A stretch of DNA of 38,241 nt from NCBI GenBank assembly GCA_016219115.1, contig JACRCH010000014.1:1-38241 (forward strand), in the 5' to 3' direction. Each line of letters starts with the position of its first letter. The stretch's first letter is position 1. Below, one piece after another: positions 22,536 through 31,017 of this stretch. The stretch is from Deltaproteobacteria bacterium (GTDB taxonomy: Bacteria > Desulfobacterota > GWC2-55-46). The position numbers and the translations under genes were made by a program. The notes under the pieces are model-generated. The model made no database searches. It was not told where the DNA came from and worked only from the letters and a program-made list of their open reading frames with translations.

Positions 22536-23177
22536 ATGCTTCAAGAATACTTCCAGAGAATACTACTTACAGCCCCGCCGATACTCCTTGCGCTTACGGT
22601 CCACGAGTGCGCCCACGCGTGGGTGGCCTACAGGATGGGAGACCCGACGGCGAAGATGCTCGGCAGGGTCACCTTGAACCCTGTAAAACATCTGGACCTG
22701 GTCGGCACCCTGATGTTATTTCTCTCGGGGATGTTCGGATGGGCGAAGCCTGTTCCGATAAACCCGAGGAATTTCAGGAACTTGTCCAGGTCGATGATCC
22801 TGGTGAGTCTTGCCGGGCCTTTGTCTAACCTTTTTCTGGCGGCCGTTTTCGCCATAATTCACAAGCTTTTCATACTACTGGGGCCATCACTGCTTATAAA
22901 TTTCCCCGGCATATACAAGCCGCTTTTCGTGATGGTCGAGCTGTCCATCATACTCAATATCTCGCTTGCGGTCTTCAACCTTGTCCCGATCCCTCCGCTT
23001 GACGGGAGCAAGGTCTTGGCGGCGGCGCTGCCGCCGGACAAGGCGTTCGCATACTCAAGGATCGAGCCCTACGGGTTTATCATACTTATAGCACTTATCA
23101 TGTCAGGGGTCTTAAACAGGTTTGTCACTCCCCTGGTCTTCCTCATGGTGGGTCTTCTTACCGGAGGTGTTTACTGA
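22536..23177 (+). CDS. M50 family site-2-type membrane metalloprotease
   Basis: 213 residues with several membrane helices. HECAH at residues 23-27 is the zinc-binding HExxH in the first helix, and NLVPIPPLDGSKVL near residue 149 is the NPDG-type motif giving the third ligand. It lacks a PDZ domain, so it belongs to the short M50B group rather than full-length RseP. Substrate unknown. The ATG has AAAGG about 8 bp upstream. Its stop overlaps the trpS start by one base (TGATG), so the genes are coupled, an arrangement common in deltaproteobacteria together with scpA/scpB. Confidence 0.9.
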   Translation: MLQEYFQRILLTAPPILLALTVHECAHAWVAYRMGDPTAKMLGRVTLNPVKHLDLVGTLMLFLSGMFGWAKPVPINPRNFRNLSRSMILVSLAGPLSNLFLAAVFAIIHKLFILLGPSLLINFPGIYKPLFVMVELSIILNISLAVFNLVPIPPLDGSKVLAAALPPDKAFAYSRIEPYGFIILIALIMSGVLNRFVTPLVFLMVGLLTGGVY

Positions 23178-24160
23178 TGAAGCGCGTATTAAGCGGCATG
23201 AGGCCGACCGGCAAACTCCACTTAGGCCATTATCACGGGGTGCTTGCCAACTGGCTCAAGCTCCAGGAGGACTACGAGTGCTTCTTCTTCGTGGCCGACT
23301 GGCACGCGCTTACTACCGACTACGCCAACCCCGCCGGCATCAAGGAGAACACCCGCCAGATGGTGCTGGACTGGATGTCGGTCGGGATAGACCCTGCCAA
23401 ATCGACAATCTTCAGGCAGTCCTCCATAAAGGAGCACGCCGAGCTTCTGGTGCTTCTCGGGATGATAACCCCTCTGCCGTGGCTTGAGAGGAACCCCACG
23501 TACAAGGAACAGCTCCAGGAGATAAGGGACAAGGACCTGCATACTTACGGGTTTTTGGGATACCCGGTGCTACAGACCGCGGACATCATCATATACAAGG
23601 CGAACAAGGTCCCCGTGGGCATAGACCAGGCCCCCCATGTCGAGCTTTCAAGGGAGATCACCCGCAGGTTCAATAACTTCTACGGTGAGGTCTTCCCGGA
23701 GCCCGAAACGCTTCTTACATCGGCGCCCAAGGTCCTGGGGACCGACGGCAGGAAGATGAGCAAGTCCTACAACAACTCGATATTTCTCTCCGACCCCCCC
23801 GCGGAGGTCGAAAAAAAGATACTCTACATGATGACCGACACGGCCCGCAAAAGAAGGACCGACGCCGGAAACCCTGAAGTCTGCCCGCTCTTCCTCACCT
23901 TTCATCTCCTCTATTCGGATGAGAATACCAGGGCGTGGGTAAGGGAAGGCTGCACCACCGCCGGTATCGGCTGCACGGAGTGCAAAAAATCCGTCATCCC
24001 GAAAGTGCTTGCCAGGCTTGAGCCCATCCGCAAAAAGAGGGCCGAGCTTGAGAGAGACCCCGGGGCGCTCCAGGGCATCCTTGAAAGAGGCGCCCAAAAG
24101 GCCGCCGAGGCCGCCGGAGGCACCATGGAGGAAGTAAGAAGAGCGATGGGCCTCGAATAA
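23177..24160 (+). CDS. trpS: Tryptophanyl-tRNA synthetase
   Basis: 327 residues, a class I aminoacyl-tRNA synthetase that charges tRNA-Trp. The HIGH signature is GKLHLGHYHG (residues 12-21), and the KMSKS loop is GRKMSKSYNN near residue 193. GIDQAPHVELSREITRRFN is the Trp/ATP-pocket region of bacterial TrpS. A segment with several Cys (GCTTAGIGCTECKK) near residue 257 is found in some TrpS groups. It is coupled to the protease gene upstream and followed by scpA 25 bp later. Confidence 0.96.
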   Translation: MKRVLSGMRPTGKLHLGHYHGVLANWLKLQEDYECFFFVADWHALTTDYANPAGIKENTRQMVLDWMSVGIDPAKSTIFRQSSIKEHAELLVLLGMITPLPWLERNPTYKEQLQEIRDKDLHTYGFLGYPVLQTADIIIYKANKVPVGIDQAPHVELSREITRRFNNFYGEVFPEPETLLTSAPKVLGTDGRKMSKSYNNSIFLSDPPAEVEKKILYMMTDTARKRRTDAGNPEVCPLFLTFHLLYSDENTRAWVREGCTTAGIGCTECKKSVIPKVLARLEPIRKKRAELERDPGALQGILERGAQKAAEAAGGTMEEVRRAMGLE

Positions 24161-24185
24161 TCCGTCAACCCCTGAAAGACCATAT

Positions 24186-24989
24186 ATGGCTTACAACATA
24201 AAACTCGACATATTCGAAGGGCCCCTGGACCTGCTCCTGCACCTCATAAAGAAAAACGAGGTGGACATATACGATATACCGATAGCCGTAATCACGGAGC
24301 AGTACCTCGAGTATATCGACATCATGAAGGAGATGAACCTTGATTTCGCCGGCGAGTTCCTCGTCATGGCCGCCACGCTGGTCCACATAAAGAGCAAGAT
24401 GTTACTGCCAGTGGACGAAGAGGCCCCGGAGGAAGAGGAAGAGGGTTTTGACCCGAGGGAAGAGCTCGTCAAAAGGCTCCTTGAGTACAGAAGATACAAG
24501 GAGGCCGCCAGAGAACTCGGCGAGAGGAACCTTCTCGGGAGAGACGTCTTCGCCAGAGGCACGGAGGTAGACTTCGACGAGCTCGAAGAAGGCGCGGGCC
24601 TCATGAGCGTATCGGTATTCGATCTGATGGAGGCCCTCAAGGGCATACTTGCCAGGGCCCAGAAGGGACGCGCCATAGAGCTCACCGTCGAGCGTTTCAA
24701 GATAGCCGACAAGATAAACTTCATCATGGAACGCCTGAACGAGGCGAAGAGCGCCACCTTCACCTCGCTCTTCGAGGACGACGCCACAAGGGGCGAGATA
24801 GTCGTCACCTTCCTTGCCATACTCGAGCTCTGCAAGCTCCTCCTCATAAAGGTGCACCAGACCGGGGACGGCGTCATAAGGGTCTTCGTGCCCAGGCCCG
24901 CGCCCGATGAGCAGAAGGCCGAAGAGGCCGGAGAGAATACGGCCGCTGAAGAAGCGGATAAAGAAGTCGTTCCGGAAGAGTCGAACTGA
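24186..24989 (+). CDS. scpA: Segregation and condensation protein A
   Basis: 267 residues, the kleisin that bridges SMC heads in the SMC-ScpAB condensin. YNIKLDIFEGPLDLLLHLIKKNEVDIYDIPI is the N-terminal kleisin signature. The acidic linker (EEAPEEEEEGFD) and the C-terminal winged helix (FTSLFEDDATRGEIVVTFLAILELCKLLLIKVHQ) are in place. An acidic, Glu/Ala-rich tail of about 30 residues extends beyond the family core. scpB follows after a 173-bp gap that contains a family D repeat. No smc gene is in the window. Confidence 0.95.
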   Translation: MAYNIKLDIFEGPLDLLLHLIKKNEVDIYDIPIAVITEQYLEYIDIMKEMNLDFAGEFLVMAATLVHIKSKMLLPVDEEAPEEEEEGFDPREELVKRLLEYRRYKEAARELGERNLLGRDVFARGTEVDFDELEEGAGLMSVSVFDLMEALKGILARAQKGRAIELTVERFKIADKINFIMERLNEAKSATFTSLFEDDATRGEIVVTFLAILELCKLLLIKVHQTGDGVIRVFVPRPAPDEQKAEEAGENTAAEEADKEVVPEESN

Positions 24990-25020
24990 CCCGGTCAGCG
25001 GCGTTATCTCCATGGCGCCA

Positions 25021-25140
25021 AACCCTCCCCTCCCTTGATGGAAGGGGACTCAAGCGGAAGGTGAAAAAATCAGACTACCCCCTCCTATCCTCCCCCCTCA
25101 ACGGGGAGGGACTCGCAGGGGCAAGCTACGGATAATTAAA
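25021..25140 (+). repeat. Family D repeat arms, copy 4
   Basis: CCCTCCCCTCCCTTGATGG, GGAAGGTGAAAAAAT, then CCTCCCCCCTCAACGGGGAGGG and a GCAAGCTACGG tail. The ATGAACC head is missing. It separates scpA from scpB. Confidence 0.7.
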
Positions 25141-25162
25141 CGATCAAAGAGGAAAAAGAGAG

Positions 25163-26122
25163 ATGTCCGATAAAGATAGCTTGAAACCGCTTTTGGAATC
25201 CCTGATATTCGCCTCCGAGAGCGCGGTGTCGCTCGACAGGCTCTCAAGCGTGCTTGAGGGTGAGGAGAAGGGGGTCGTAAAAGAGGCCGTAGAGGAACTC
25301 ATGGAAGACTACAAAAGCTCCGGGCGCGGCATCTTCATCGAGGAGGTCGCCGGGGGGTACCGGTTCAGGACAAACCCCGACAGCTCCCCGTGGCTCCGCA
25401 AGCTTTTCAAGATCGGGATGCAGAAAATAAGCAAGGCCGCGATGGAAAGTCTCGCCATAATAGCCTACAAGCAGCCCGTCACAAGGGGCGAGCTCGAAGC
25501 GGTAAGGGGGGTGGATTCTGGCGGAGTGCTAGCCACCCTCATGGAAAAGAGGTTCATAAAGATAGTCGGCAGGAAGGAAGTCCCCGGCAGGCCTGTCGTT
25601 TACGGTACGACCAAAGAGTTCCTTGAGACTTTCGACCTGAAAGACCTCTCGTGCCTGCCGAGCCTCAAGGACATTCAAAAGATGGAGGAAGAACATGCCG
25701 CCGAAACCCAGGGCCACGAAGGGGCAGCCGAGAACCCAGTCGAGAACCCAGTTCAAGACGAAACCGGCTACCGGGCCGGAATCCAAAACACGCTTCAAGA
25801 AAGAGGCGCACCCGTGGCCGTCGGGGAAAAAGAGACCCTGGACGAAGGAGACGGAGAAGAGAGGTCCGACGCCGAAGAGCCGTTTGAAGAGGCCCCTGAC
25901 GCAGGAGACAGGGAAGGAGACCCCGACAGCGCCGAAGTACCGGCCGAAGACCGGACCGGCGAGGACCCGTTCGAGGGCGGCTTCGACGAAGAGGACCCCG
26001 GAGCAGGAGGGGACAGAAAGGCTTCAGAAGATAATAGCCTCGGCGGGGATAACCTCGAGGAGGAAGGCGGAGGAGCTGATAACCCAGGGCAGGGTCACGG
26101 TAAACCGGGAGACGGTAACTGA
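25163..26122 (+). CDS. scpB: Segregation and condensation protein B with long acidic tail
   Basis: 319 residues. The conserved ScpB core is residues 1-176: two winged-helix domains, with LLESLIFASESAVSLDRLSSVLE at the start and ESLAIIAYKQPVTRGELEAVRGVDSGGVL and GRPVVYGTTKEFLETFDLKDLSCLP at the end. ScpB dimers bind the ScpA kleisin. Residues about 178-319 are an extra tail rich in Glu, Asp, Gly and Pro with no fold. This tail is read from the same DNA as the start of rluB in another frame (25695-26122). Third-position GC is lower in this frame than in the rluB frame, so the tail may be an overprinted by-product. The core is certain. Confidence 0.92.
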   Translation: MSDKDSLKPLLESLIFASESAVSLDRLSSVLEGEEKGVVKEAVEELMEDYKSSGRGIFIEEVAGGYRFRTNPDSSPWLRKLFKIGMQKISKAAMESLAIIAYKQPVTRGELEAVRGVDSGGVLATLMEKRFIKIVGRKEVPGRPVVYGTTKEFLETFDLKDLSCLPSLKDIQKMEEEHAAETQGHEGAAENPVENPVQDETGYRAGIQNTLQERGAPVAVGEKETLDEGDGEERSDAEEPFEEAPDAGDREGDPDSAEVPAEDRTGEDPFEGGFDEEDPGAGGDRKASEDNSLGGDNLEEEGGGADNPGQGHGKPGDGN

Positions 26123-26723
26123 GCTCGGGGCCAAGGCCGACCCTTTAAAAGACACGATAGCCGTGGACGGCAAGGCAATATCCACGCGCGGCCCCAAGAT
26201 ATATGTCCTGCTGAACAAACCCAAGGGATACATAAGCTCGGTATCGGACCCCGAGAAAAGACCCGTGGTAGTGGAGCTTTTGACCAGGGTCAAGGGAAGG
26301 GTCTACCCCGTAGGGAGGCTCGATTACGACGCCGAAGGGGTGCTCCTTCTTACAAACGACGGAGAGCTGTCGAACAAGCTGATACACCCGAACTTCAAGG
26401 TGGCAAAGAAGTACCTAGTAAAGGTAAGGGATCTCCCATCGAAAGAGGATATCGACAAGCTCGAAAACGGCGTCTGGCTCGATGACGGCAGGACGCTGCC
26501 CGCCAAGGCCCGCCTTGTGAGGCAGACCAAGGAGAACTCGTGGATAGAGCTTACGGTCTACGAGGGCCGTAACAGGCTCGTAAAAAGGATGTGTCAGGCC
26601 GTGGGGCACCCTGTGGCGAAGCTTCAGAGGGTGGAGTTCGCCGGCATAAGGCTCGGGGAGATGAAGGTCGGGGAATGGCGGTTTCTCACGCCGGCCGAGG
26701 TCGAGCGTTTAAAGTCACTATAA
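25695..26723 (+). CDS. rluB: 16S/23S rRNA pseudouridine synthase (RluB/RsuA family)
   Basis: 342 residues. An N-terminal tail of about 100 residues is Lys/Arg/Thr/Pro-rich and probably disordered. An S4 RNA-binding domain follows (ERLQKIIASAGITSRRKAEELI, residues about 107-150). The catalytic domain has YVLLNKPKGYISS, then VYPVGRLDYDAEGVLLLTND with the catalytic Asp in GRLDYD, and NRLVKRMCQAVGHPV. RluB modifies 23S rRNA, though RsuA/RluE/RluF relatives cannot be excluded. GGAGGAAG ends about 4 bp before the ATG at 25695, just after the ScpB core. The first 428 bp overlap the scpB tail in a different frame. Strong G/C third positions here support this frame. Confidence 0.92.
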   Translation: MPPKPRATKGQPRTQSRTQFKTKPATGPESKTRFKKEAHPWPSGKKRPWTKETEKRGPTPKSRLKRPLTQETGKETPTAPKYRPKTGPARTRSRAASTKRTPEQEGTERLQKIIASAGITSRRKAEELITQGRVTVNRETVTELGAKADPLKDTIAVDGKAISTRGPKIYVLLNKPKGYISSVSDPEKRPVVVELLTRVKGRVYPVGRLDYDAEGVLLLTNDGELSNKLIHPNFKVAKKYLVKVRDLPSKEDIDKLENGVWLDDGRTLPAKARLVRQTKENSWIELTVYEGRNRLVKRMCQAVGHPVAKLQRVEFAGIRLGEMKVGEWRFLTPAEVERLKSL

Positions 26724-26840
26724 AACCTCCCCTCCCTCGATTGCGAGCGGACTCAAGGGGAGCTGAAAAGTCATTCCTCCCTCCATGCCCCGTCAAACGG
26801 GTGGTTTACAAGGGCAGGTCTACAGGGAATTACAGATTAA
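26722..26840 (+). repeat. Family D repeat arms, copy 5 (degraded)
   Basis: AAAACCTCCCCTCCCTCGAT, CTCAAGGGGAGCTGAAAAG, then GGTTTACAAGGGCAGGTCTACAGGGAATTACAGATTAAA in pieces, matching the tail of other family D copies. It fills the gap between rluB and the next gene. Confidence 0.55.
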
Positions 26841-26848
26841 ATATCCGC

Positions 26849-27508
26849 ATGAAGAAGACCCCATCCACATCCGTTCTTTTAAAGGCTTACTACAGTTGCC
26901 TCTTTGAAAGCTTCGGCCCGCAGGGGTGGTGGCCTGCCAATACCCGCTTCGAGATGATAGTCGGGGCGATACTCACCCAGAACACGGCCTGGACGAACGT
27001 CGAGAAGGCCATCTCCAACCTCAAGGGCAAGAGGCTGCTGACGCCTGAGAAGATACACGCTCTCAAAGCGGTCGAGCTCGCCGCCCTCATCAGGCCCGCC
27101 GGCTACTTCAACATCAAGGCCAAACGCCTCAAGAACTTCACATCCTTTCTCTTTAATGGCTGCGGCGGCAGCCTGGACAGGCTTTTAAGGAAAGACTCAG
27201 CCGTTCTCCGTAGAGAGCTCCTCGATGTAAACGGGGTAGGCCCGGAGACGGCGGACTCGATAATCCTTTATGCCGCCGGAAAGCCCGAGTTCGTCATAGA
27301 CGCCTACACGAAGAGGATATTTTCACGCCACGGCCTTACCGGTCACGATGCCGGCTACGACGAGATAAAAACGCTCTTCATGGAAAACCTCCCCAAAGAC
27401 GCCGCCCTCTTCAACGAATACCACGCGCTCATCGTCAAGACCGCCAAAGACTACTGCAGGACAAAAAACCCGCTCTGCTCCGAGTGCCCGCTGAAGGGGT
27501 ATCTGTAG
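26849..27508 (+). CDS. Endonuclease III-related DNA glycosylase (COG2231 type)
   Basis: 219 residues of the HhH-GPD superfamily. FGPQGWWPANTRFEMIVGAILTQNTAWTNVEKAI matches the COG2231 subgroup. The helix-hairpin-helix is LLDVNGVGPETADSIILYA and the catalytic Asp is in FVIDAYTKRIF. A Fe-S loop begins near the C-terminus (CRTKNPLCSEC, C-x6-C-x2-C) but the protein ends PLKGYL, so the fourth Cys expected after five residues is replaced by the final Leu. It probably removes damaged bases. The lesion is unknown. I chose the ATG at 26849 because the family starts there. The longer frame to 26591 overlaps rluB. Confidence 0.88.
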   Translation: MKKTPSTSVLLKAYYSCLFESFGPQGWWPANTRFEMIVGAILTQNTAWTNVEKAISNLKGKRLLTPEKIHALKAVELAALIRPAGYFNIKAKRLKNFTSFLFNGCGGSLDRLLRKDSAVLRRELLDVNGVGPETADSIILYAAGKPEFVIDAYTKRIFSRHGLTGHDAGYDEIKTLFMENLPKDAALFNEYHALIVKTAKDYCRTKNPLCSECPLKGYL

Positions 27509-28287
27509 GGGGAAGTGGTTTGAATAAGAAACAAAAACTTCCGGTTTTTTTATGCTCCGTGACAAATGCTTTTTACGCGCTTCCGCGCTCTTTTGCGGGT
27601 TAAGGCTCGCTTCGCTTTCTTCCTCCACTTGAGCAGGTTCAGGTTTGCAACCTGAACCCTGATATTTTGTTGGTGCTTAATCGATTGAAAAGACTTAATC
27701 CGGCCACTGTGCGAAAGAGTCTTTTCCGCACTGCCGTGCGGTTCTTGGGGGTAGGGTTCTGGCCGCTTTCTTCCTCTCCGGCCCCGCTCGCTCGCCGCTT
27801 ACGGTCACTTCGTTCCCTGCCTCCCCGGCTTCACTCACCACCATCGCCTCAGGCGGCCTCACCCTACGCCCCGCTTGGGTTTGTTAAAGACAAGGCAAAA
27901 AAGGTGTCCTTAATCAGCCGTGCGCCACTCACCCCACCCGTCAAGGGAAGGGAGGGGGTGAATGATTTGCCCTTAAACCAAACACGGAGGGTAAGGTGAG
28001 CGAGCCTAAGGGAGGGAGACGTGAACGAGCCGGGGAAGAAAGGAGCGCCAGCGACCTAAGAGGCGAAGTTCACGGGACGGGGAGGCTGAAAGCGACGCGA
28101 GCCTTAGCCCTCAGAAGCCGCCCGGCAGGGCGGAAAAAGCTCTAAGACACAGGGGGTCAACTTTTAATTAGCCGCACGCCAGTATCCTCGCCTCAGGCGG
28201 CCTCACCCTGGCGCCCCATTGTGTGTAAAAATTACAGGGAATTTTGTGATTAAAGACAGAACAAAATCCCCCTCCCCCAACTATACT
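27509..28287. other. Long intergenic region with hairpin repeats
   Basis: No gene is supported in about 780 bp. It contains a GGTTCAGGTT/AACCTGAACC palindrome at 27636-27658, family E stretches at 27847-27896 and 28171-28222 (CTCAGGCGGCCTCACCCT, related to 36141-36212 on the other strand), a C/T-rich segment with CACCCGTCAAGGGAAGG (27930-27950), and a family D-like tail GGGAATTTTGTGATTAAAG (28237-28255). Confidence 0.55.
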
Positions 28288-28316
28288 TTGAATTTCTTCC
28301 CCCAAAATAGTATCAT
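28288..28316 (+). promoter_or_regulatory. Sigma-70 promoter for mutL
   Basis: TTGAAT, 17 bp, TATCAT. The predicted start is near 28323, giving a leader of about 29 nt. No strong Shine-Dalgarno sequence is seen before the ATG at 28352. Confidence 0.55.
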
Positions 28317-28351
28317 GTCCTGATGATTCCAATCTTTTTCCGGTACGCCCT

Positions 28352-30073
28352 ATGCCCGGCAAGATAAAGATACTCGATGAGCTTCTCGCCTCCAAGATAG
28401 CCGCCGGAGAGGTGATAGAAAGGCCGGCCTCCGTCTTGAAGGAGCTCCTTGAGAACTCCATAGACGCGGGCGCCACCTCCATAACCGTCTATGTGACCGA
28501 GGGCGGAAAGCGCCTCATAAGCGTAACTGACAACGGCGAAGGGATCTCGAAGGAAGACGCGCCCCTGGTCTTTTTCCGCCACGCCACCTCCAAGATAAAG
28601 ACCGAGGCCGACCTCGACGACATACGGACTATGGGCTTCAGGGGCGAGGCCCTCTCAAGCATCTCAGCGGTCGCCAGGGTGAGGCTCCGTACCAAACGGC
28701 GCGCGGAAGTCTCCGGCACGTCGGTACTGATAGAAGGAGGCTCGGCCCCGGAGATCATTGACGACGGGTGTCCCGAGGGCACGACCATCGAGGTAAAGGA
28801 TATATTCTACAACACTCCGGCGCGCCTCAAGTTCATGCGCTCCGGCGAGAGCGAGTACGGCTATATCCTCGATGTCTTCAAGCGGACCGCCCTTATACAC
28901 CCTGAGATAATGTTCAAGCTCGTCCACGGGTCGTCGCGTCCGATTGAGGCGCCCGCCGGGAGCCTCAGGGAGAGGATAGCGGACCTCTTCGGCAAGGACG
29001 CCGCGGCAAGCCTAATCGAGGTAGCTACCCCGTTCGTGAAAGGCTGCATCGGGAGCCATGAGCTCAATTACGCAACCGCCAAATCCGTTTACCTCTATGT
29101 GAACGGCAGGCCGGTACGCGACAAAGGGATAACTCGCGCCTTACTTGACGGCTACGGGACCATAATCGACGGGATGAGATACCCGTTCGTAGTCCTCGAC
29201 ATGATCGTGGCCCCCGAGGATGTAGATGTAAACATCCATCCGGCGAAAAACGAGGTACGGTTCAAAAGCCCCAGGTTCATCTACGACTGCGTCAAGGCCG
29301 GAGTCAAGGGGGCGCTCTCTTCAGCCCGGCCTGCCGCGCCCGGCCCAACCGTATCATACTCAGCCTCGACCCCGGCCTGGAGGCCCCACGCCGGGGAAGG
29401 CCCCTCTTTTTACGAGCCGGCGGCGTTGATCCCGTTTGAGTTCCGTGAAGAGAGGAGGGAGGCCGTAAACCCGGAGTTTTTGTCCCTTTCCACCGTGGGG
29501 CAGCTCTGGGGCGAATTCCTCATAGCCGAGAACCCCTCGGGAGAGTTCTACCTCATCGACCAGCACGGGGCCGCCGAGAGGGCGGCCTTTGAGAGGCTCA
29601 GGAAAAGATACACGGAGTCTCAGGTAAGAAGGCAGATGCTTTTACTGCCGGAGAGGTTCGAGACGACCCCGGAGGAGAAGGACGCCGTAACGCGCTCCCT
29701 TGAAGAACTCTCAAGGCTCGGTTTCGAGATAATGGACTTCGGCCCATCGGGCGAGAGAGGCGGCGCCACTTTCCTCATAAAGGCGGTGCCCGACATACTC
29801 ACGGCGAGAAGCTCAGCGGGACTTATAAAAGACATAGCCGAGGAGCTTGCGAGCGGCGGCGGAAGCTCCAGAGCCGAAGTGAAGATAGAAGAGGTCCTCA
29901 TGAGGATAGCGTGCCACGGCGTTATCCGGGGGCCGAGACCGCTTACGAAGGAAGAAGGCAACGCTCTCTTGAGAGAACTCTCCGGGGTTGACTTCGCGGC
30001 CCACTGCCCGCACGGCAGACCGGTAGTAAAAAAATTCCTGAGAAGCGAAATAGAAGCGATGTTCAAGAGGTGA
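28352..30073 (+). CDS. mutL: DNA mismatch repair protein MutL
   Basis: 573 residues. The GHKL ATPase has KIAAGEVIERPASVLKELLENSIDAGA (N box), DNGEGI and MGFRGEALSSISAVA. The NTPARLKFM segment and the second transducer domain (VNGRPVRDKGI, DVNIHPAKNEVRF) follow. A Pro/Ala-rich linker lies near residues 325-355. The C-terminal dimerisation domain has DQHGAAERAAFE, matching the DQHAxxExxxxE metal site of endonuclease-active MutL except Gly for Ala, and ACHGVIRG and CPHGRP complete the site. So it should nick DNA, as in bacteria without MutH. No mutS is nearby. The next gene starts 4 bp after the stop. Confidence 0.96.
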   Translation: MPGKIKILDELLASKIAAGEVIERPASVLKELLENSIDAGATSITVYVTEGGKRLISVTDNGEGISKEDAPLVFFRHATSKIKTEADLDDIRTMGFRGEALSSISAVARVRLRTKRRAEVSGTSVLIEGGSAPEIIDDGCPEGTTIEVKDIFYNTPARLKFMRSGESEYGYILDVFKRTALIHPEIMFKLVHGSSRPIEAPAGSLRERIADLFGKDAAASLIEVATPFVKGCIGSHELNYATAKSVYLYVNGRPVRDKGITRALLDGYGTIIDGMRYPFVVLDMIVAPEDVDVNIHPAKNEVRFKSPRFIYDCVKAGVKGALSSARPAAPGPTVSYSASTPAWRPHAGEGPSFYEPAALIPFEFREERREAVNPEFLSLSTVGQLWGEFLIAENPSGEFYLIDQHGAAERAAFERLRKRYTESQVRRQMLLLPERFETTPEEKDAVTRSLEELSRLGFEIMDFGPSGERGGATFLIKAVPDILTARSSAGLIKDIAEELASGGGSSRAEVKIEEVLMRIACHGVIRGPRPLTKEEGNALLRELSGVDFAAHCPHGRPVVKKFLRSEIEAMFKR

Positions 30074-30077
30074 ACGG

Positions 30078-30908
30078 TTGATCTCACGGAGAGCTTTCCT
30101 GAAAGGCGGCGTCCTTCTCGGCTCCGCCCTCATGGTGGACGGGTTCGTGCTGGAGCCCAGGGAGTTTCATCTGGAGGAGGTAACGGTAAGGATTCGCGGC
30201 CTCGGCCAGGAGTTCAACGGGTTTACCATCTGCCAGGTCACGGATGTCCACCACAGCGCCTTCGTGAGCCTCGATTACCTCAAGCGGGTGGTCGAGAAGG
30301 CTAACTCCTTGAAGCCCGACCTGACGGTGCTGACCGGCGACTACGTAGACGACAGGAAGGAATATGTGGCCCCGGCCATCAAGGCATTAAGCGGACTCAA
30401 GGCGCGGCGCGGGCTCTTATCCATACTCGGCAACCACGACCACTATGCCGGCAAATCCCACACGGTCGGCGTGATAAACTCCCACGGGATACCGCTATTG
30501 GAGAACAGCCACAGGGTCTTAGAATCCGGGAAGAGCGCGCTGTGCGTAGCCGGGGTGAAGGACTACCTCGAGGACTTCCCGGACACAAAAGAGGCCCTCA
30601 CGGGGGTCGATAAAGAGATGCCCAGAATACTCCTTGCGCACCACCCTGACTACGCCGAGGGCCTGCCCCGGGACGAGAGGGTTGACCTGGTGATCTCGGG
30701 CCACACGCACGGCGGACAGGTGAGGCTCCCGTTCTCGTACGCGCCGGTCATCCCGTCGAGCTACGGACAGAAGTACTCGGGGGGGCTGGTAAGGCTCGCC
30801 GGCAGACAGACCCAGGTCTATGTCTCTCGAGGGGTGGGTGTAGTGGGGATACCGGTGCGGCTGAACTGCCCGCCCGAGCTTACTCTTATCAGGCTTGAGA
30901 CGGCGTAG
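30078..30908 (+). CDS. Membrane-associated metallophosphoesterase
   Basis: 276 residues. The N-terminus SRRAFLKGGVLLGSALMV is a twin-arginine-like export or anchor signal. Calcineurin-type metal motifs are VTDVHHS (D-x-H), GDYVDD, GNHDHY, an AHHPDY His and GHTHGG. The spacing matches YkuE/LpxG-type phosphoesterases that act on lipid or UDP-lipid phosphates at the outer face of the inner membrane. Substrate is not known. The start is a TTG with AAGAGGTGA, overlapping the mutL stop, upstream. It is probably co-transcribed with mutL. Confidence 0.87.
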   Translation: MISRRAFLKGGVLLGSALMVDGFVLEPREFHLEEVTVRIRGLGQEFNGFTICQVTDVHHSAFVSLDYLKRVVEKANSLKPDLTVLTGDYVDDRKEYVAPAIKALSGLKARRGLLSILGNHDHYAGKSHTVGVINSHGIPLLENSHRVLESGKSALCVAGVKDYLEDFPDTKEALTGVDKEMPRILLAHHPDYAEGLPRDERVDLVISGHTHGGQVRLPFSYAPVIPSSYGQKYSGGLVRLAGRQTQVYVSRGVGVVGIPVRLNCPPELTLIRLETA

Positions 30909-30918
30909 TGTCGGGCTG

Positions 30919-30941
30919 AAAAAGGGCCCTGCGCCTTTTTT
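30919..30941 (+). terminator. Probable rho-independent terminator
   Basis: AAAAAGG pairs with CCTTTTT around an 8-nt loop, with one further T. The stem is A/T-rich, so it is only moderately strong. Confidence 0.45.
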
Positions 30942-31017
30942 GGAAATAAAGCGGCCGCAGGTTCATTTTCCCCTCCCCCTGTGTTAAAATCTCTTTTTAT
31001 CAAGGCAGGGAAGTTTT

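Noticed and set aside
25021-28255. CRISPR array
   Set aside because: The repeats are hairpin elements of varied length and spacing, with no regular direct repeats and spacers and no cas genes.
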